Source: Candidatus Saccharimonadota bacterium (GTDB lineage Bacteria; Patescibacteriota; Saccharimonadia; Saccharimonadales; VXPC01). From it: a stretch of 34,866 nt of DNA. The notes below the pieces were generated by a model. That model saw nothing but the letters and a program-made list of their open reading frames with translations. It did not search any database and was not told where the DNA came from. Of this stretch, positions 1-8,658 are shown one piece after another. Positions within the stretch are counted from its first letter, which is position 1. Every line of letters starts with the position of its first letter. The position numbers were made by a program, and so were the translations under genes. Location of the stretch: assembly GCA_026707815.1 (NCBI GenBank), contig JAPOWB010000004.1, positions 1 through 34,866 of the forward strand. Reading direction: 5' to 3'.

Positions 1-31
1 AGTTACCAGCTAAGTCAATTATTTAAACTAG

Positions 32-292
32 CTAGTTAGTTTCGAGATTCGCGTTATACCACTCTAAATTACCATCAGTATCATAGCGTTCTGTTTTAAT
101 CTCATTACCATTGGCATCATATTCTAATCTGTCATACCCCTCTAAATTACCATCTACATCATAGAGTCCTGCTTTAATCAAATTACCATTAGCATCATAT
201 TGTTTTTCTATATTATCTTTAGGAGATTGAATAGTATTTTTATTTTTTATCATAGTGGTAGCAATTATACCATTTTTACAGATAAAAATCAA
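32..292 (-). CDS. YDADGN-repeat small protein (RHS/YD-like repeat), start may be internal (MIKNKN)
   Basis: ORF track; repeats YDANGNLIKAGLYDVDGNLEGY / YDANGNEIKTERYDTDGNLEWY. Confidence 0.6.
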   Translation of the reverse strand: MIFICKNGIIATTMIKNKNTIQSPKDNIEKQYDANGNLIKAGLYDVDGNLEGYDRLEYDANGNEIKTERYDTDGNLEWYNANLETN

Positions 293-322
293 TCCTACTT
301 AATGTAATTCTGTTTATGTTAA

Positions 323-330
323 GGGGGGGG
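323..330. repeat. G8 homopolymer between divergent YDADGN-repeat genes
   Basis: Direct reading. Confidence 0.9.
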
Positions 331-370
331 CTTGTTTTTTGGTAATTGATATGAGATATACTTATATTCA

Positions 371-1012
371 ATGAATAAAAAGCTAATCATTATTCTTACC
401 AGCATCATTGTCTTACTGCTCGTAATTGGCATAACCATCTATGCTTTAACCAGTGATGATGAAGTAAAAATAGTAAAATCTGATGATATCACAAACAATA
501 CGCCAGATACAGATAAAGAAGCTCAAGCTAGTGAGCCAGTTGATAAAGCTCTAGCTGACAATAATTTAGTTGAAACTATCCCACTTAAAGAAGTAAAAGA
601 TGAAGTAAAGCCAGTTGATACCCCCAAAGATGAAACAGAATGTCCTAAAGATACAGATACTAGAAAATATATTTGTGATGCTGATGGTAATGTGATTAAA
701 AGGGAAGACTATGGTGCTGATGGTAATTTAAGGGGATATAATAAGTCTGAATACAATGCTGATGGTAATAGGATTAAAAGAGAACGCTATAATGCTAATG
801 ATAGGTTGATTGGTGCTGAATGGTATGATGCAGATGGTAATGTGATTAAATACGAAGAATATTATGCAGATGGTAATTCACAGGGGTATGTTCAGTATGA
901 ATACAATGCTGATGGTAATTTGATTAAAGCAGAATACTATAGTGGTGGTATTTTGATTGGTACTGAACACTATGATGCTGATGGTGATTTAGTAAATACC
1001 CAGTCTTACTAA
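371..1012 (+). CDS. membrane-anchored YDADGN-repeat protein
   Basis: N-terminal hydrophobic anchor MNKKLIIILTSIIVLLLVIGITIYAL followed by about 7 YDADGNxIKxExY repeats. Confidence 0.8.
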   Translation: MNKKLIIILTSIIVLLLVIGITIYALTSDDEVKIVKSDDITNNTPDTDKEAQASEPVDKALADNNLVETIPLKEVKDEVKPVDTPKDETECPKDTDTRKYICDADGNVIKREDYGADGNLRGYNKSEYNADGNRIKRERYNANDRLIGAEWYDADGNVIKYEEYYADGNSQGYVQYEYNADGNLIKAEYYSGGILIGTEHYDADGDLVNTQSY

Positions 1013-1094
1013 TTGATTTTTATAAGGCTTTAGCAATTCAGCTTTAGTAAAAGGCTTTACTCTTTGCGACATAGCTTGATTACCCCCTTAAAAT

Positions 1095-1128
1095 CCTACT
1101 TAATGTAATTACAATTATGTTAAGTAGG
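1095..1128. repeat. inverted repeat CCTACTTAA...TTAAGTAGG; left arm and loop also present at 291-325
   Basis: Direct reading: aatcctacttaatgtaattacaattatgttaagtagggg compared with aatcctacttaatgtaattctgtttatgttaagggggggg. Confidence 0.75.
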
Positions 1129-1293
1129 GGTTATATAACATTGACACCGTTTCATTGGCTTGACACTTATTTTTAACTAGTAGAATAAAGCAAATATTTT
1201 AAAGATTTTAATCTAATATATTTTTTAAATTAAGATGCTTAAAATAATGATTATCATTGTGTAAGAGGTAAAAGAGTTTGAAATGTAATTGGA

Positions 1294-1674
1294 TCACCGT
1301 CTATGTAGTGTACTGATTAACTCACCATCAGCATCAAAGTGTTCTTGTTTAATTAAATTGCCGTAAGCGTCAAGATGTTTTCGTTTAATTAGATTACCAG
1401 CCTCATCATATTCATGCTCGGTATATCCCCTTGAATGACAGATGGTGCAAATATTGCCCTCAGCATTATAAATTTCTATTTGAGCCAATTTACCCTCAGT
1501 CTTATGCTCATATCTCTGGATTGTATATAAACTACCATCAGTGTTATAGTATTCTTTTTTAACCAAAAAACCATCAGCATCATATTCTCTGATTGTCTTT
1601 GTGTCATCAGTATTATGACATTCCAAGAATTTGTTTTTATTCATAGTCCAGCATATTAATGGAGCAAAAATCAA
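1294..1674 (-). CDS. YDADGN-repeat protein (start may be internal, MNKNKF at about 1641)
   Basis: ORF track; EYDADGFLVKKEYYNTDGSLYTIQRYEH... and EYDEAGNLIKRKHLDAYGNLIKQEHFDADG repeats. Confidence 0.65.
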   Translation of the reverse strand: MIFAPLICWTMNKNKFLECHNTDDTKTIREYDADGFLVKKEYYNTDGSLYTIQRYEHKTEGKLAQIEIYNAEGNICTICHSRGYTEHEYDEAGNLIKRKHLDAYGNLIKQEHFDADGELISTLHRR

Positions 1675-2163
1675 TTAGTGAATAAATAGGTAAATCTTCT
1701 TTGATTGACCATCAGCATCAAAGTCTTCTATTTTATGATTGCCATCAGCATCAATGCCAAAGCGAGTATAATCCCTTAATTGACCATCAGCACCATATTT
1801 ATAACAAACACGTTCTAGTGCGTGACTATCGGTATCATATTGTTCTTTCTCAAGCAATTTACCATCAGTATCATATCTGTATTTTTCAATGGCTTTTGAT
1901 ACCCCATCAGCATCAAAGTAGAATTGCTCTACTGTTTTACCATCAGTATCATATTGGTATTGAGAATAGCTTGTTAAATTCCGGTCAGCATCGTAGTATT
2001 CTGTTTCAAGCAATTTACCATCAGTATCATATTCAAGTTGGATACAATTCTCGAATTGACCATTAGCATTATATTTTTCTATTTTCCAATTCCCGTCAGC
2101 ATCACGCCACACTCTTTCGGTGGGAGTATTAGCTTTATTGTCTAATCTATTCATAATCAGCAT
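1675..2163 (-). CDS. YDADGN-repeat protein
   Basis: ORF track; at least 7 (Y/F)D(A/T)DGK/N repeats. Confidence 0.7.
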   Translation of the reverse strand: MLIMNRLDNKANTPTERVWRDADGNWKIEKYNANGQFENCIQLEYDTDGKLLETEYYDADRNLTSYSQYQYDTDGKTVEQFYFDADGVSKAIEKYRYDTDGKLLEKEQYDTDSHALERVCYKYGADGQLRDYTRFGIDADGNHKIEDFDADGQSKKIYLFIH

Positions 2164-2222
2164 ATTATATCATACAATTGATTATAAGCAAATAAAGAGA
2201 GGTTTAGTTTTGATTTAAATGG

Positions 2223-2624
2223 CTATGTTCCAGCATCTAATGTATCTATCTTTTCTGGAGAATCCAAAATCTGTTTATCAGCAGTAATAAGCTTACTATG
2301 TGTAATTAATGCAGTGACAATAATAATTCTATCTGCAGGGTCATTATTGCCATATTTTAAAGCAACTGATTTAATGCCTATTAATCCATCAACAGATATT
2401 TCTAAGAGACCTTGTTTAAGTAATTCTTGTCGCCACCAAGAAATGCTTTTTTTAAAATTAATTTTGCCTTTTTTAGATAATAATTCCATTTCCCAAAAAG
2501 TAATAGAGGATACATATAATTGGTTTTTACGTAAAGCTTGATCTATAATTTCAGAAATATTACTTTTTAATTTATTGCTAGCTAAGATATACCAGATTAA
2601 AATATGGGTATCTAGTAAAATCAT
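2223..2624 (-). CDS. vapC: PIN-domain toxin, VapC family
   Basis: MILLDTHILIWY N-terminus, conserved acidic residues (…NDPADRIIIVTALITHSKLITADKQIL), preceded by a Phd-like antitoxin. Confidence 0.88.
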   Translation of the reverse strand: MILLDTHILIWYILASNKLKSNISEIIDQALRKNQLYVSSITFWEMELLSKKGKINFKKSISWWRQELLKQGLLEISVDGLIGIKSVALKYGNNDPADRIIIVTALITHSKLITADKQILDSPEKIDTLDAGT

Positions 2625-2881
2625 TATAAATTTTTAAATCTTCTATCTGTTTGTGAATCCCAATCAATATCAAGTGGAGAGATAATATCACCTGTGATTT
2701 TACCTTGATTTTTTGCTATACCAAGTAAACTATTAGTTTTCTTGATGTAAGGTGTTAATTTAGCTACTGGTTTCTGATTCTTAGTAATAATCAATTCTTG
2801 ACCACTATCAGCCACATCATCCATTAATTTAAGACATTTAGCTTTGAATTCAGATGCCTTGATGGTTTGAGTCTGCTTCAT
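2624..2881 (-). CDS. antitoxin, Phd/YefM family
   Basis: KASEFKAKCLKLMDDVADSGQELIITKNQKPVAKLTPY is Phd/YefM-like; abuts the VapC-type toxin. Confidence 0.85.
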   Translation of the reverse strand: MKQTQTIKASEFKAKCLKLMDDVADSGQELIITKNQKPVAKLTPYIKKTNSLLGIAKNQGKITGDIISPLDIDWDSQTDRRFKNL

Positions 2882-3026
2882 TATAATATAAGAATACCAT
2901 GGTCATGATTATAGTCAAACATTACTCCCTAGATTAATCGAAGATTTCTTTTAATTTTATGCAACAGTCTTCATTTACATACATATTCAAATTGACAATA
3001 ATATATACATAACATATAGTATAGGC

Positions 3027-3284
3027 ATGAAGAAATTACAGTATACTATAAGAAATATCCCCCCAGATGTCGATCAGATTATTAGAAAGCGAGCTCAACG
3101 AACTGGCAAATCGTTCAATACTACAGTCATTGAAGCTTTGACAATTCAAACACTGGGTAGTACAGATATCAAAAAGGCAAAGAAGAATATCTTCACCCGA
3201 TTACAAGGAATTAATAGTCTTGATGATAACTTTGATCAGGCAATCAAAGAGCAATCCGAAATAGACGACAAATTATGGCTCTAA
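3027..3284 (+). CDS. antitoxin, FitA/RHH-like
   Basis: MKKLQYTIRNIPPDVDQIIRKRAQRTGKSFNTTVIEALTIQTLG; overlaps a downstream PIN-domain gene. Confidence 0.75.
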   Translation: MKKLQYTIRNIPPDVDQIIRKRAQRTGKSFNTTVIEALTIQTLGSTDIKKAKKNIFTRLQGINSLDDNFDQAIKEQSEIDDKLWL

Positions 3285-3679
3285 AATATGTTTTAGATAC
3301 CAGTGCCTATTCGGCTTTTAATCGCAACCAACATAATTTGGGAAGATTTATAAATCCAAACAATGAAATTTTCATTCCCTTAATCGTCATTGCCGAGCTA
3401 CGAGCTGGATTTAAAACTGGCAGCCGAGAGCAATTCAATGAATTGTTATTATCTAATTTGTTAGATGCTCCGAATATCACCATACTCCAACCAAGCGAGA
3501 AAACAACCAAAAGTTATGCTCAGATTTACAGTCAACTTCACAGAATAGGCAAACCAATTAGCACTAACGACATTTGGATTGCAGCCCTATGTCTCGAACA
3601 TGAACTGCCTATACTAACACTTGATACAGATTTCAGGCATATAAAAAACCTTGTTTGCATTGATGTATTAAAATCTTAA
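3275..3679 (+). CDS. vapC: PIN-domain toxin, VapC family
   Basis: YVLDTSAYSAFNR…IVIAELRAGF…STNDIWIAALCLEHELPILTLDTDFRHI pattern. Confidence 0.88.
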   Translation: MALKYVLDTSAYSAFNRNQHNLGRFINPNNEIFIPLIVIAELRAGFKTGSREQFNELLLSNLLDAPNITILQPSEKTTKSYAQIYSQLHRIGKPISTNDIWIAALCLEHELPILTLDTDFRHIKNLVCIDVLKS

Positions 3680-3822
3680 GCTCACTAACACAACTCAACA
3701 ATATTATTCAATTAAGAAAACAGGAGTAAAACAGGATTAACCTTGCTTCACTCCGAGCTCAAATCAGCAAGTCCAACTTCCTCAGAATTCTTTCCAGCTC
3801 TTGGGTTAAATTATTGAAATAC

Positions 3823-3943
3823 CTACCTCTTAGAGAAGAAATATCTTAAGAGTCCATTAGTATTTTCATTATAGCCTCTTTGCCATGAATGATAAGGTGT
3901 ACTATGATAAACCTTCCGTTTTAACGAATTCTCAATAACTTCA
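3823..3943 (-). pseudogene. IS30-family transposase C-terminal remnant
   Basis: Own reverse-strand translation: NEVIENSLKRKVYHSTPYHSWQRGYNENTNGLLRYFFSKR*, matching the IS30 signature WxRGxNENTNGLLR; no upstream transposase body. Confidence 0.85.
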
Positions 3944-3944
3944 T

Positions 3945-4199
3945 TTATGGTGCTTGTTTTAAACGCCCACGATTAATAGTAAACTGAGGTGAATCTGCAT
4001 AGAGAATAATTAATTCAACTAGTGCATCATAAGTTAAAACAATCTCTTCTTTTTCGTCATCGACTTGACCATTACAAATCGTTCTAAACATTTTGATATT
4101 TTCTTCTTGATCAGCTCTATGATGTTTACCAACATATTCAGCTATCCAATGTCGTTGACCATCAGCCTCAAGGTAGTACCAACTACATATATTGTGCAA
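3945..4199 (-). CDS. hypothetical protein
   Basis: ORF track; 84 aa, no recognised domain. Confidence 0.4.
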   Translation of the reverse strand: MHNICSWYYLEADGQRHWIAEYVGKHHRADQEENIKMFRTICNGQVDDEKEEIVLTYDALVELIILYADSPQFTINRGRLKQAP

Positions 4200-4289
4200 T
4201 GTAGTTTTTATTTAGGGTTTTTTAATAACGGATAGATTAACTACAAACTCTATTGATTTTGGTTTGTTTTTTAGGCAATTTACTGTCTA

Positions 4290-4445
4290 CTATTTTTTGG
4301 ATTGTTTTTCAGCTTTAGCTAGTTTTTTATTAGCACTCTTAAGAGTCTTTTCCTGTAACTGTGTTGAAAGCTTAACCACTTTCATGAGAGCCTTTTCATT
4401 AATCTGATTGTCTTTGGTAATAATTGATATCGGTTTAATTTTCAT
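4290..4445 (-). CDS. small lysine-rich hypothetical protein (51 aa)
   Basis: Own translation: MKIKPISIITKDNQINEKALMKVVKLSTQLQEKTLKSANKKLAKAEKQSKK*. Confidence 0.4.
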   Translation of the reverse strand: MKIKPISIITKDNQINEKALMKVVKLSTQLQEKTLKSANKKLAKAEKQSKK

Positions 4446-4478
4446 AGCTTTATTGATTGTATTCAAAGATTATATTAT

Positions 4479-5136
4479 TTAGTAAGATTTTTTCAACATA
4501 CCTTCGATCAATTCGGCATCATTAATAGTTGTTAGGCGTCGATTGGACGGCTTATCCACTAAGATAAACAAAAACTTGGAATTGTCCTTGTAAGTTTGAA
4601 AAATATCTAATAAATTAGGTTTAATTTTCTGGCAAGTCGCTTTAAATCCTCCCTTATCTATTGGTCTGCCAGTTTCTACTTCCCTTTTGACGGTGAAATC
4701 CCAAGCTTTATCTTTTGATTGTAGAATATAAACGACTATTACCAAATAATCTTTATTTAGAGTTCTTTTAATATGTTTAATTGACTCTTTATTTGATAAA
4801 GTCCCATCTAAGATAAAAGACAGTTGTTTCTTAAAACAAGTATTCAGCAATTTAGTCACTAAGATATTACCAAATTGACAATAATCATAATAATGTTTGG
4901 GTTGATATTGAGGAAGATAGCTTAATAATTGATCATGCTCTATAAGAACAATGTCTTTTCGTTTGATAAATTGTACAAATTGGTTTTACCAGCTCCGGGA
5001 ATGCCAGCCACAAAAAATGCTCTCTTAGAATTTGACTAATATCTCTAATAGCACTATTTATAATCTTGTCTCGTTGAACTTTGTCTTTAACGAACTGCTC
5101 GATTTGACTGACATTCATGCTTTTACTGTATCTCAA
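4479..5136 (-). pseudogene. zeta-toxin-like P-loop kinase with two frameshifts
   Basis: Reading frames can be joined to …SQILREHFFVAGIPGAGKTN-(L/F)VQFIKRKDIVLIEHDQLLSYLPQYQP…FILDGTLSNKES…VKREVETGRPIDKGGF…; breaks near 5012-5017 (A6/T6 run) and about 4975-4982. Confidence 0.75.
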
Positions 5137-5287
5137 AAAACGCAGTTAAGATAAGTTATAGTTGGATAAATAGCAAAAACAATTAGATCATTAATATATT
5201 TTTAGAAGATAAATTAACTAGAAGAGAAGCCCTATAACAAGAGTCAAACTGATTACAACTAACCTGAATGTATTTTTTACAACCAAT

Positions 5288-5299
5288 CCCCCCCCCCCC
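5288..5299. repeat. C12 homopolymer upstream of ORF 5351
   Basis: Direct reading: caaccaatCCCCCCCCCCCCgaatttgttacaat. Confidence 0.9.
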
Positions 5300-5307
5300 G
5301 AATTTGT

Positions 5308-5313
5308 TACAAT
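5308..5313 (+). promoter_or_regulatory. candidate -10 element TACAAT for ORF 5351
   Basis: TACAAT about 40 bp upstream of the ATG, immediately downstream of the C12 tract. Confidence 0.45.
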
Positions 5314-5350
5314 AGGTTCACAATTATAAAAATAAAAAACTACAAAACAA

Positions 5351-6280
5351 ATGAGGTTTATAACAAAACTACATAATAATAAACTTTATTGTCTATTAAT
5401 CTTACCAGTTCTGCTATTATTAGTGGTTGGCTTAATCCGTGCAAGCCATAATGATATAGAGGCTTCAACCACTCTGACTAATTTACAGCTAATTGGTTTT
5501 AAGCAAACAGCAGGCGACAAACAACTCTTTGTAGAAAGCTGTTATGCGAAGCAAAATCAACATGAAGATTTACTAGACTACAATACATCATCAGATACTC
5601 ATAAACATATTGAGGCAGATGCTCTCTTATTATGTACTATAAACCTCACCAATAGTGGTAATGCCCTTACTGTTAATATGAAATCAGTAAGTATTGATTA
5701 TGGTAATAATATGTTTGCTAGTCGGGGTGGCTTAACAAGATTAAATACCAAAAAACAAGCAGATTTTCTAGTCCATATAAAAGATGCTTTTAGCGGAACT
5801 ATAATCAGAAGTCTAAAGAACTGCTATGTTGGAGATGGTATTGAAGGAGATGTGCCAGTCAATCACGATAATCTTGGAGATTTTGCTAGGCTGCAGTGTT
5901 ATAACTTGGGTAATGTAAAAAGAGATGAAGGTAATAGTGTTCGGCAGTTTTTAACTATCCAAACTCCACTTTACTATGACAGAATGAAGCCAGCAGGGGC
6001 ATCAGTTCATCTTAATCTAACCCTAAAGAATAAGAAGCAATATACTTGGGAAGTTATTTTACCAGAGATTACTACAGCTCACTACAATTCATCACATCAC
6101 ACTAAAGAGAAAATCCAAACTAAAAAAGATGAAGCTAAAGTTAAAGCTTGTGAGAAGCTAGAAAACCCTTACACAGCTATTGAGTATCGTCTGTTGGGCT
6201 GTCATCAAAGCCGATTAAATGAAGCAGAAGCTATCCTATATGAAGCAGTCTTGGATATTCCGTGGCAAGAGCAAGAATAA
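5351..6280 (+). CDS. exported/membrane-anchored hypothetical protein
   Basis: N-terminal hydrophobic segment CLLILPVLLLLVVGLI; long ORF. Confidence 0.75.
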   Translation: MRFITKLHNNKLYCLLILPVLLLLVVGLIRASHNDIEASTTLTNLQLIGFKQTAGDKQLFVESCYAKQNQHEDLLDYNTSSDTHKHIEADALLLCTINLTNSGNALTVNMKSVSIDYGNNMFASRGGLTRLNTKKQADFLVHIKDAFSGTIIRSLKNCYVGDGIEGDVPVNHDNLGDFARLQCYNLGNVKRDEGNSVRQFLTIQTPLYYDRMKPAGASVHLNLTLKNKKQYTWEVILPEITTAHYNSSHHTKEKIQTKKDEAKVKACEKLENPYTAIEYRLLGCHQSRLNEAEAILYEAVLDIPWQEQE

Positions 6281-6345
6281 ATATATTAATCCCTATGGGA
6301 TGATTGTAATAACTCAAATCAAAATAAATGATATCCTTGCGGCAG
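6275..6345 (-). pseudogene. short VirD4/TraG-like remnant
   Basis: Reverse-strand translation *KRNFCRKDIIYFDLSYYNHPIGINIF resembles PKNRIKDVIYFNPSDYNHPIGINLLE in the VirD4-like gene at 20717-22999. Confidence 0.7.
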
Positions 6346-6537
6346 AAATTTCGTTTTTACAAGAAGTCGTTTATAAGAAGGTCAGTGAATAATTACTGAA
6401 TGATACTCATCTCTTTCTCATATGAAAGGTATTGTTGAGTGATTTATCCATGGCAGAAGCAACCACAATGATCTCCAATTTTCGAAAAATATACTATAAT
6501 AGGTGTAACTAATATAAGTAGGTATCACTAGCGGATT

Positions 6538-7149
6538 ATGAGTCTTACGAAAACTAAAGAAAAACAGATACTATTTTGGATATTAATTGGTTTAGTTGCT
6601 TGGATTGCGATTGTTGTGACTGTGTTAGTTTTTATTTACGATAACGAAACAGAAAATCAATCTAGCAATGATATTCCAAATAAGGTGGAATCTAACAGTA
6701 TGGAGACTTATGTACTTCTGGATAAAGAAACTGCCAAGAGTTATTCACTTCTAGATGAATACATTGCAGAGAATTACCAGCGATGTGATGATTTTGAGCC
6801 GATCACAACCAAGGGGTTTGGTATTTTTGGTGAATCACGTTATTGTCAGAGGCAACTCAAGGGTCAAGCTAACTATGATTTGCAAATAACCCGTTTCAAT
6901 GCTGAGCGTGACTACTTGTTGACAATATTGCGTAAAAACGAAGATAGATGTCTCGAAAAGAATTACTACCTTGCTTCTGTCGGACATGGCTTCGGTATAT
7001 CAGTTTGGTTATATTATGAAGATGGAATATCAGAACCTAAATTTTATAGCACAGAGTATACAGAAAAATTAAATCAGCGAACTAAAGAAGAGCATCAACT
7101 GTTAGAGGAAGCTGGTCTAGAAGTAGATCTTGTCAATGTCTGTAAGTAG
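6538..7149 (+). CDS. membrane-anchored hypothetical protein
   Basis: Single N-terminal TM helix ILFWILIGLVAWIAIVVTVLVFIY. Confidence 0.7.
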   Translation: MSLTKTKEKQILFWILIGLVAWIAIVVTVLVFIYDNETENQSSNDIPNKVESNSMETYVLLDKETAKSYSLLDEYIAENYQRCDDFEPITTKGFGIFGESRYCQRQLKGQANYDLQITRFNAERDYLLTILRKNEDRCLEKNYYLASVGHGFGISVWLYYEDGISEPKFYSTEYTEKLNQRTKEEHQLLEEAGLEVDLVNVCK

Positions 7150-7164
7150 CGTGAGCAAGATAGA

Positions 7165-7189
7165 AGTTGTTTTATAACAACTCATTTTT
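7165..7189 (+). terminator. candidate intrinsic terminator after ORF 6538
   Basis: AGTTGTT-ttat-AACAACT followed by cattttt. Confidence 0.5.
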
Positions 7190-7302
7190 GTGGTGGTACA
7201 CTTTTTTACAAACTACTAACGTATACAAATTGGTCGGTGAAAAACTTGGAATTTCGATTGCGACCACCCGAATTACGAAATTAAGTCTAACCTCTTAGAC
7301 AT

Positions 7303-7491
7303 CTAATAACCTAGTAGAACTCTAAAATAATGGACTAAATAACCTCGAATACTCCTAGGATAAGAAGTCACCAACGAGAACTTTTGCTTAAGAATGCCAA
7401 AGACAGCTTCGATTTTAGAACGCTCTCTTAAAAGCTGTCTATCTTCTAAGGTCGTTAAGCTTAGTCTTTTGGCTGAAATGAGCTGAAGCAA
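7303..7491 (-). pseudogene. IS982-like transposase C-terminal remnant
   Basis: LLRERSKIEAVFGILKQKFSLVTSYPRSIRGYLVHYFRVLLGY resembles the IS982-type C-terminus; N-terminal and catalytic part absent. Confidence 0.65.
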
Positions 7492-7582
7492 TAATTTTTA
7501 GACCCTACTTTTTAACAATGGTTCGAGTTAGCAGCGCTTTTGTGCTAGTATATGGCTAAAATAGCTGGAGAGGAATCAGACC

Positions 7583-7903
7583 ATGACTAAAAGAGAAATC
7601 AAGATGCTCGGGGACTTGCTTGAGTACGAAATCTTCCATCTGGAAGGCGTTGTCAATGCTTTCAATTCTAAAGAAAGCAATAAGAGTCTGCGTGATCTGA
7701 AATCAATCCGCAAAGTTTTGCAAAAGCCTGATGTCCGAATCGGTGGCTCTCTGAACAAAGACCAGAAAGAGATTCTACTCAACCTGATCAAGCAAGCCCA
7801 ACTGGAAGCTCAACGCATCTTGGACAAACAAGAGAAGATTAGAAAGATCCAGCAGGATTCGAGCATCTTAAACAGACTAGAAAAATCCCTGCACGCCGCC
7901 TAG
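7583..7903 (+). CDS. small helical hypothetical protein, first gene of GC-richer cassette
   Basis: ORF track; 9 bp upstream of the DUF3800 ORF, same strand. Confidence 0.65.
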   Translation: MTKREIKMLGDLLEYEIFHLEGVVNAFNSKESNKSLRDLKSIRKVLQKPDVRIGGSLNKDQKEILLNLIKQAQLEAQRILDKQEKIRKIQQDSSILNRLEKSLHAA

Positions 7904-7912
7904 GAGCAGTCA

Positions 7913-8656
7913 ATGTTCCTAGTTATCGATGAGAGCAAGAGTGGGAGTAGCACGACTGTCGGTTGCCTGTGTCTGCCTGATTCAGACTTCGCCAAAGCCG
8001 AAGCTATGGTTTTGGATGCCAGAATCCGCGAAAGGTGCTGGGGTGAGATTAAATGGCAGGATGCCCGGGGCGATTATGCCTCCAAATATACTAGGATCCT
8101 TGCCGATTATTTCAATTGCTCAGACAGGGTAACTTTTCATTCGCTGACTTATAAAAAACTGGGCTCGCAAGCTAAATCTCGGCTCAAGCGTTTGTTTCCG
8201 GACAGATCGTGGGACGAAGAGAGGGTTCTAGACCGCCGGACTTACCAGCTGATTCGCACCGTCATTTGGAAGTGCAGGCAAGCCGGGTATGATTCCAACT
8301 ATTACATCATCGGCGACCGGCGTGGCAGTGATGACAACTCGGTCTACCGGACAATCGGCGACTTATTGGCCAAAGACAGCAAAGTTAGGATTAAGCCGCA
8401 GTTTTGCTCAACAGGCACCTCAGCCGTACTGGGATCACTGCAAATTGCTGACCTGTGCGCCGGAGCTATCGCCTCCTGTTATGAAGCCAGCTATCACCAA
8501 CTCGACACGCAGCAGATTAAAGCAAAGTTAATCGAGATAAACAAGAATGTAGAACTCACTTATTCTCCATCTCGGCTACCCAAGTTACATGACCACCGCC
8601 TGCACCATTGGCTATTCGACGAAACCAGAAGCAGATTTTACGGACTAATCAAATAG
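7913..8656 (+). CDS. DUF3800-domain protein
   Basis: MFLVIDESKSG…GEIKWQDARGDYASKY…GSLQIADLCAGAIAS motifs typical of DUF3800. Confidence 0.8.
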   Translation: MFLVIDESKSGSSTTVGCLCLPDSDFAKAEAMVLDARIRERCWGEIKWQDARGDYASKYTRILADYFNCSDRVTFHSLTYKKLGSQAKSRLKRLFPDRSWDEERVLDRRTYQLIRTVIWKCRQAGYDSNYYIIGDRRGSDDNSVYRTIGDLLAKDSKVRIKPQFCSTGTSAVLGSLQIADLCAGAIASCYEASYHQLDTQQIKAKLIEINKNVELTYSPSRLPKLHDHRLHHWLFDETRSRFYGLIK

Positions 8657-8658
8657 CC

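Noticed and set aside
1701-2066. ORF rich in YHQYHI repeats on + strand
   Set aside because: Antisense shadow of the YDADGN-repeat coding sequence on the minus strand.
371-2163. Possible CRISPR-like repetitive DNA
   Set aside because: Repeats are codon-phased protein repeats of variable length, with no constant repeat/spacer structure and no cas genes.
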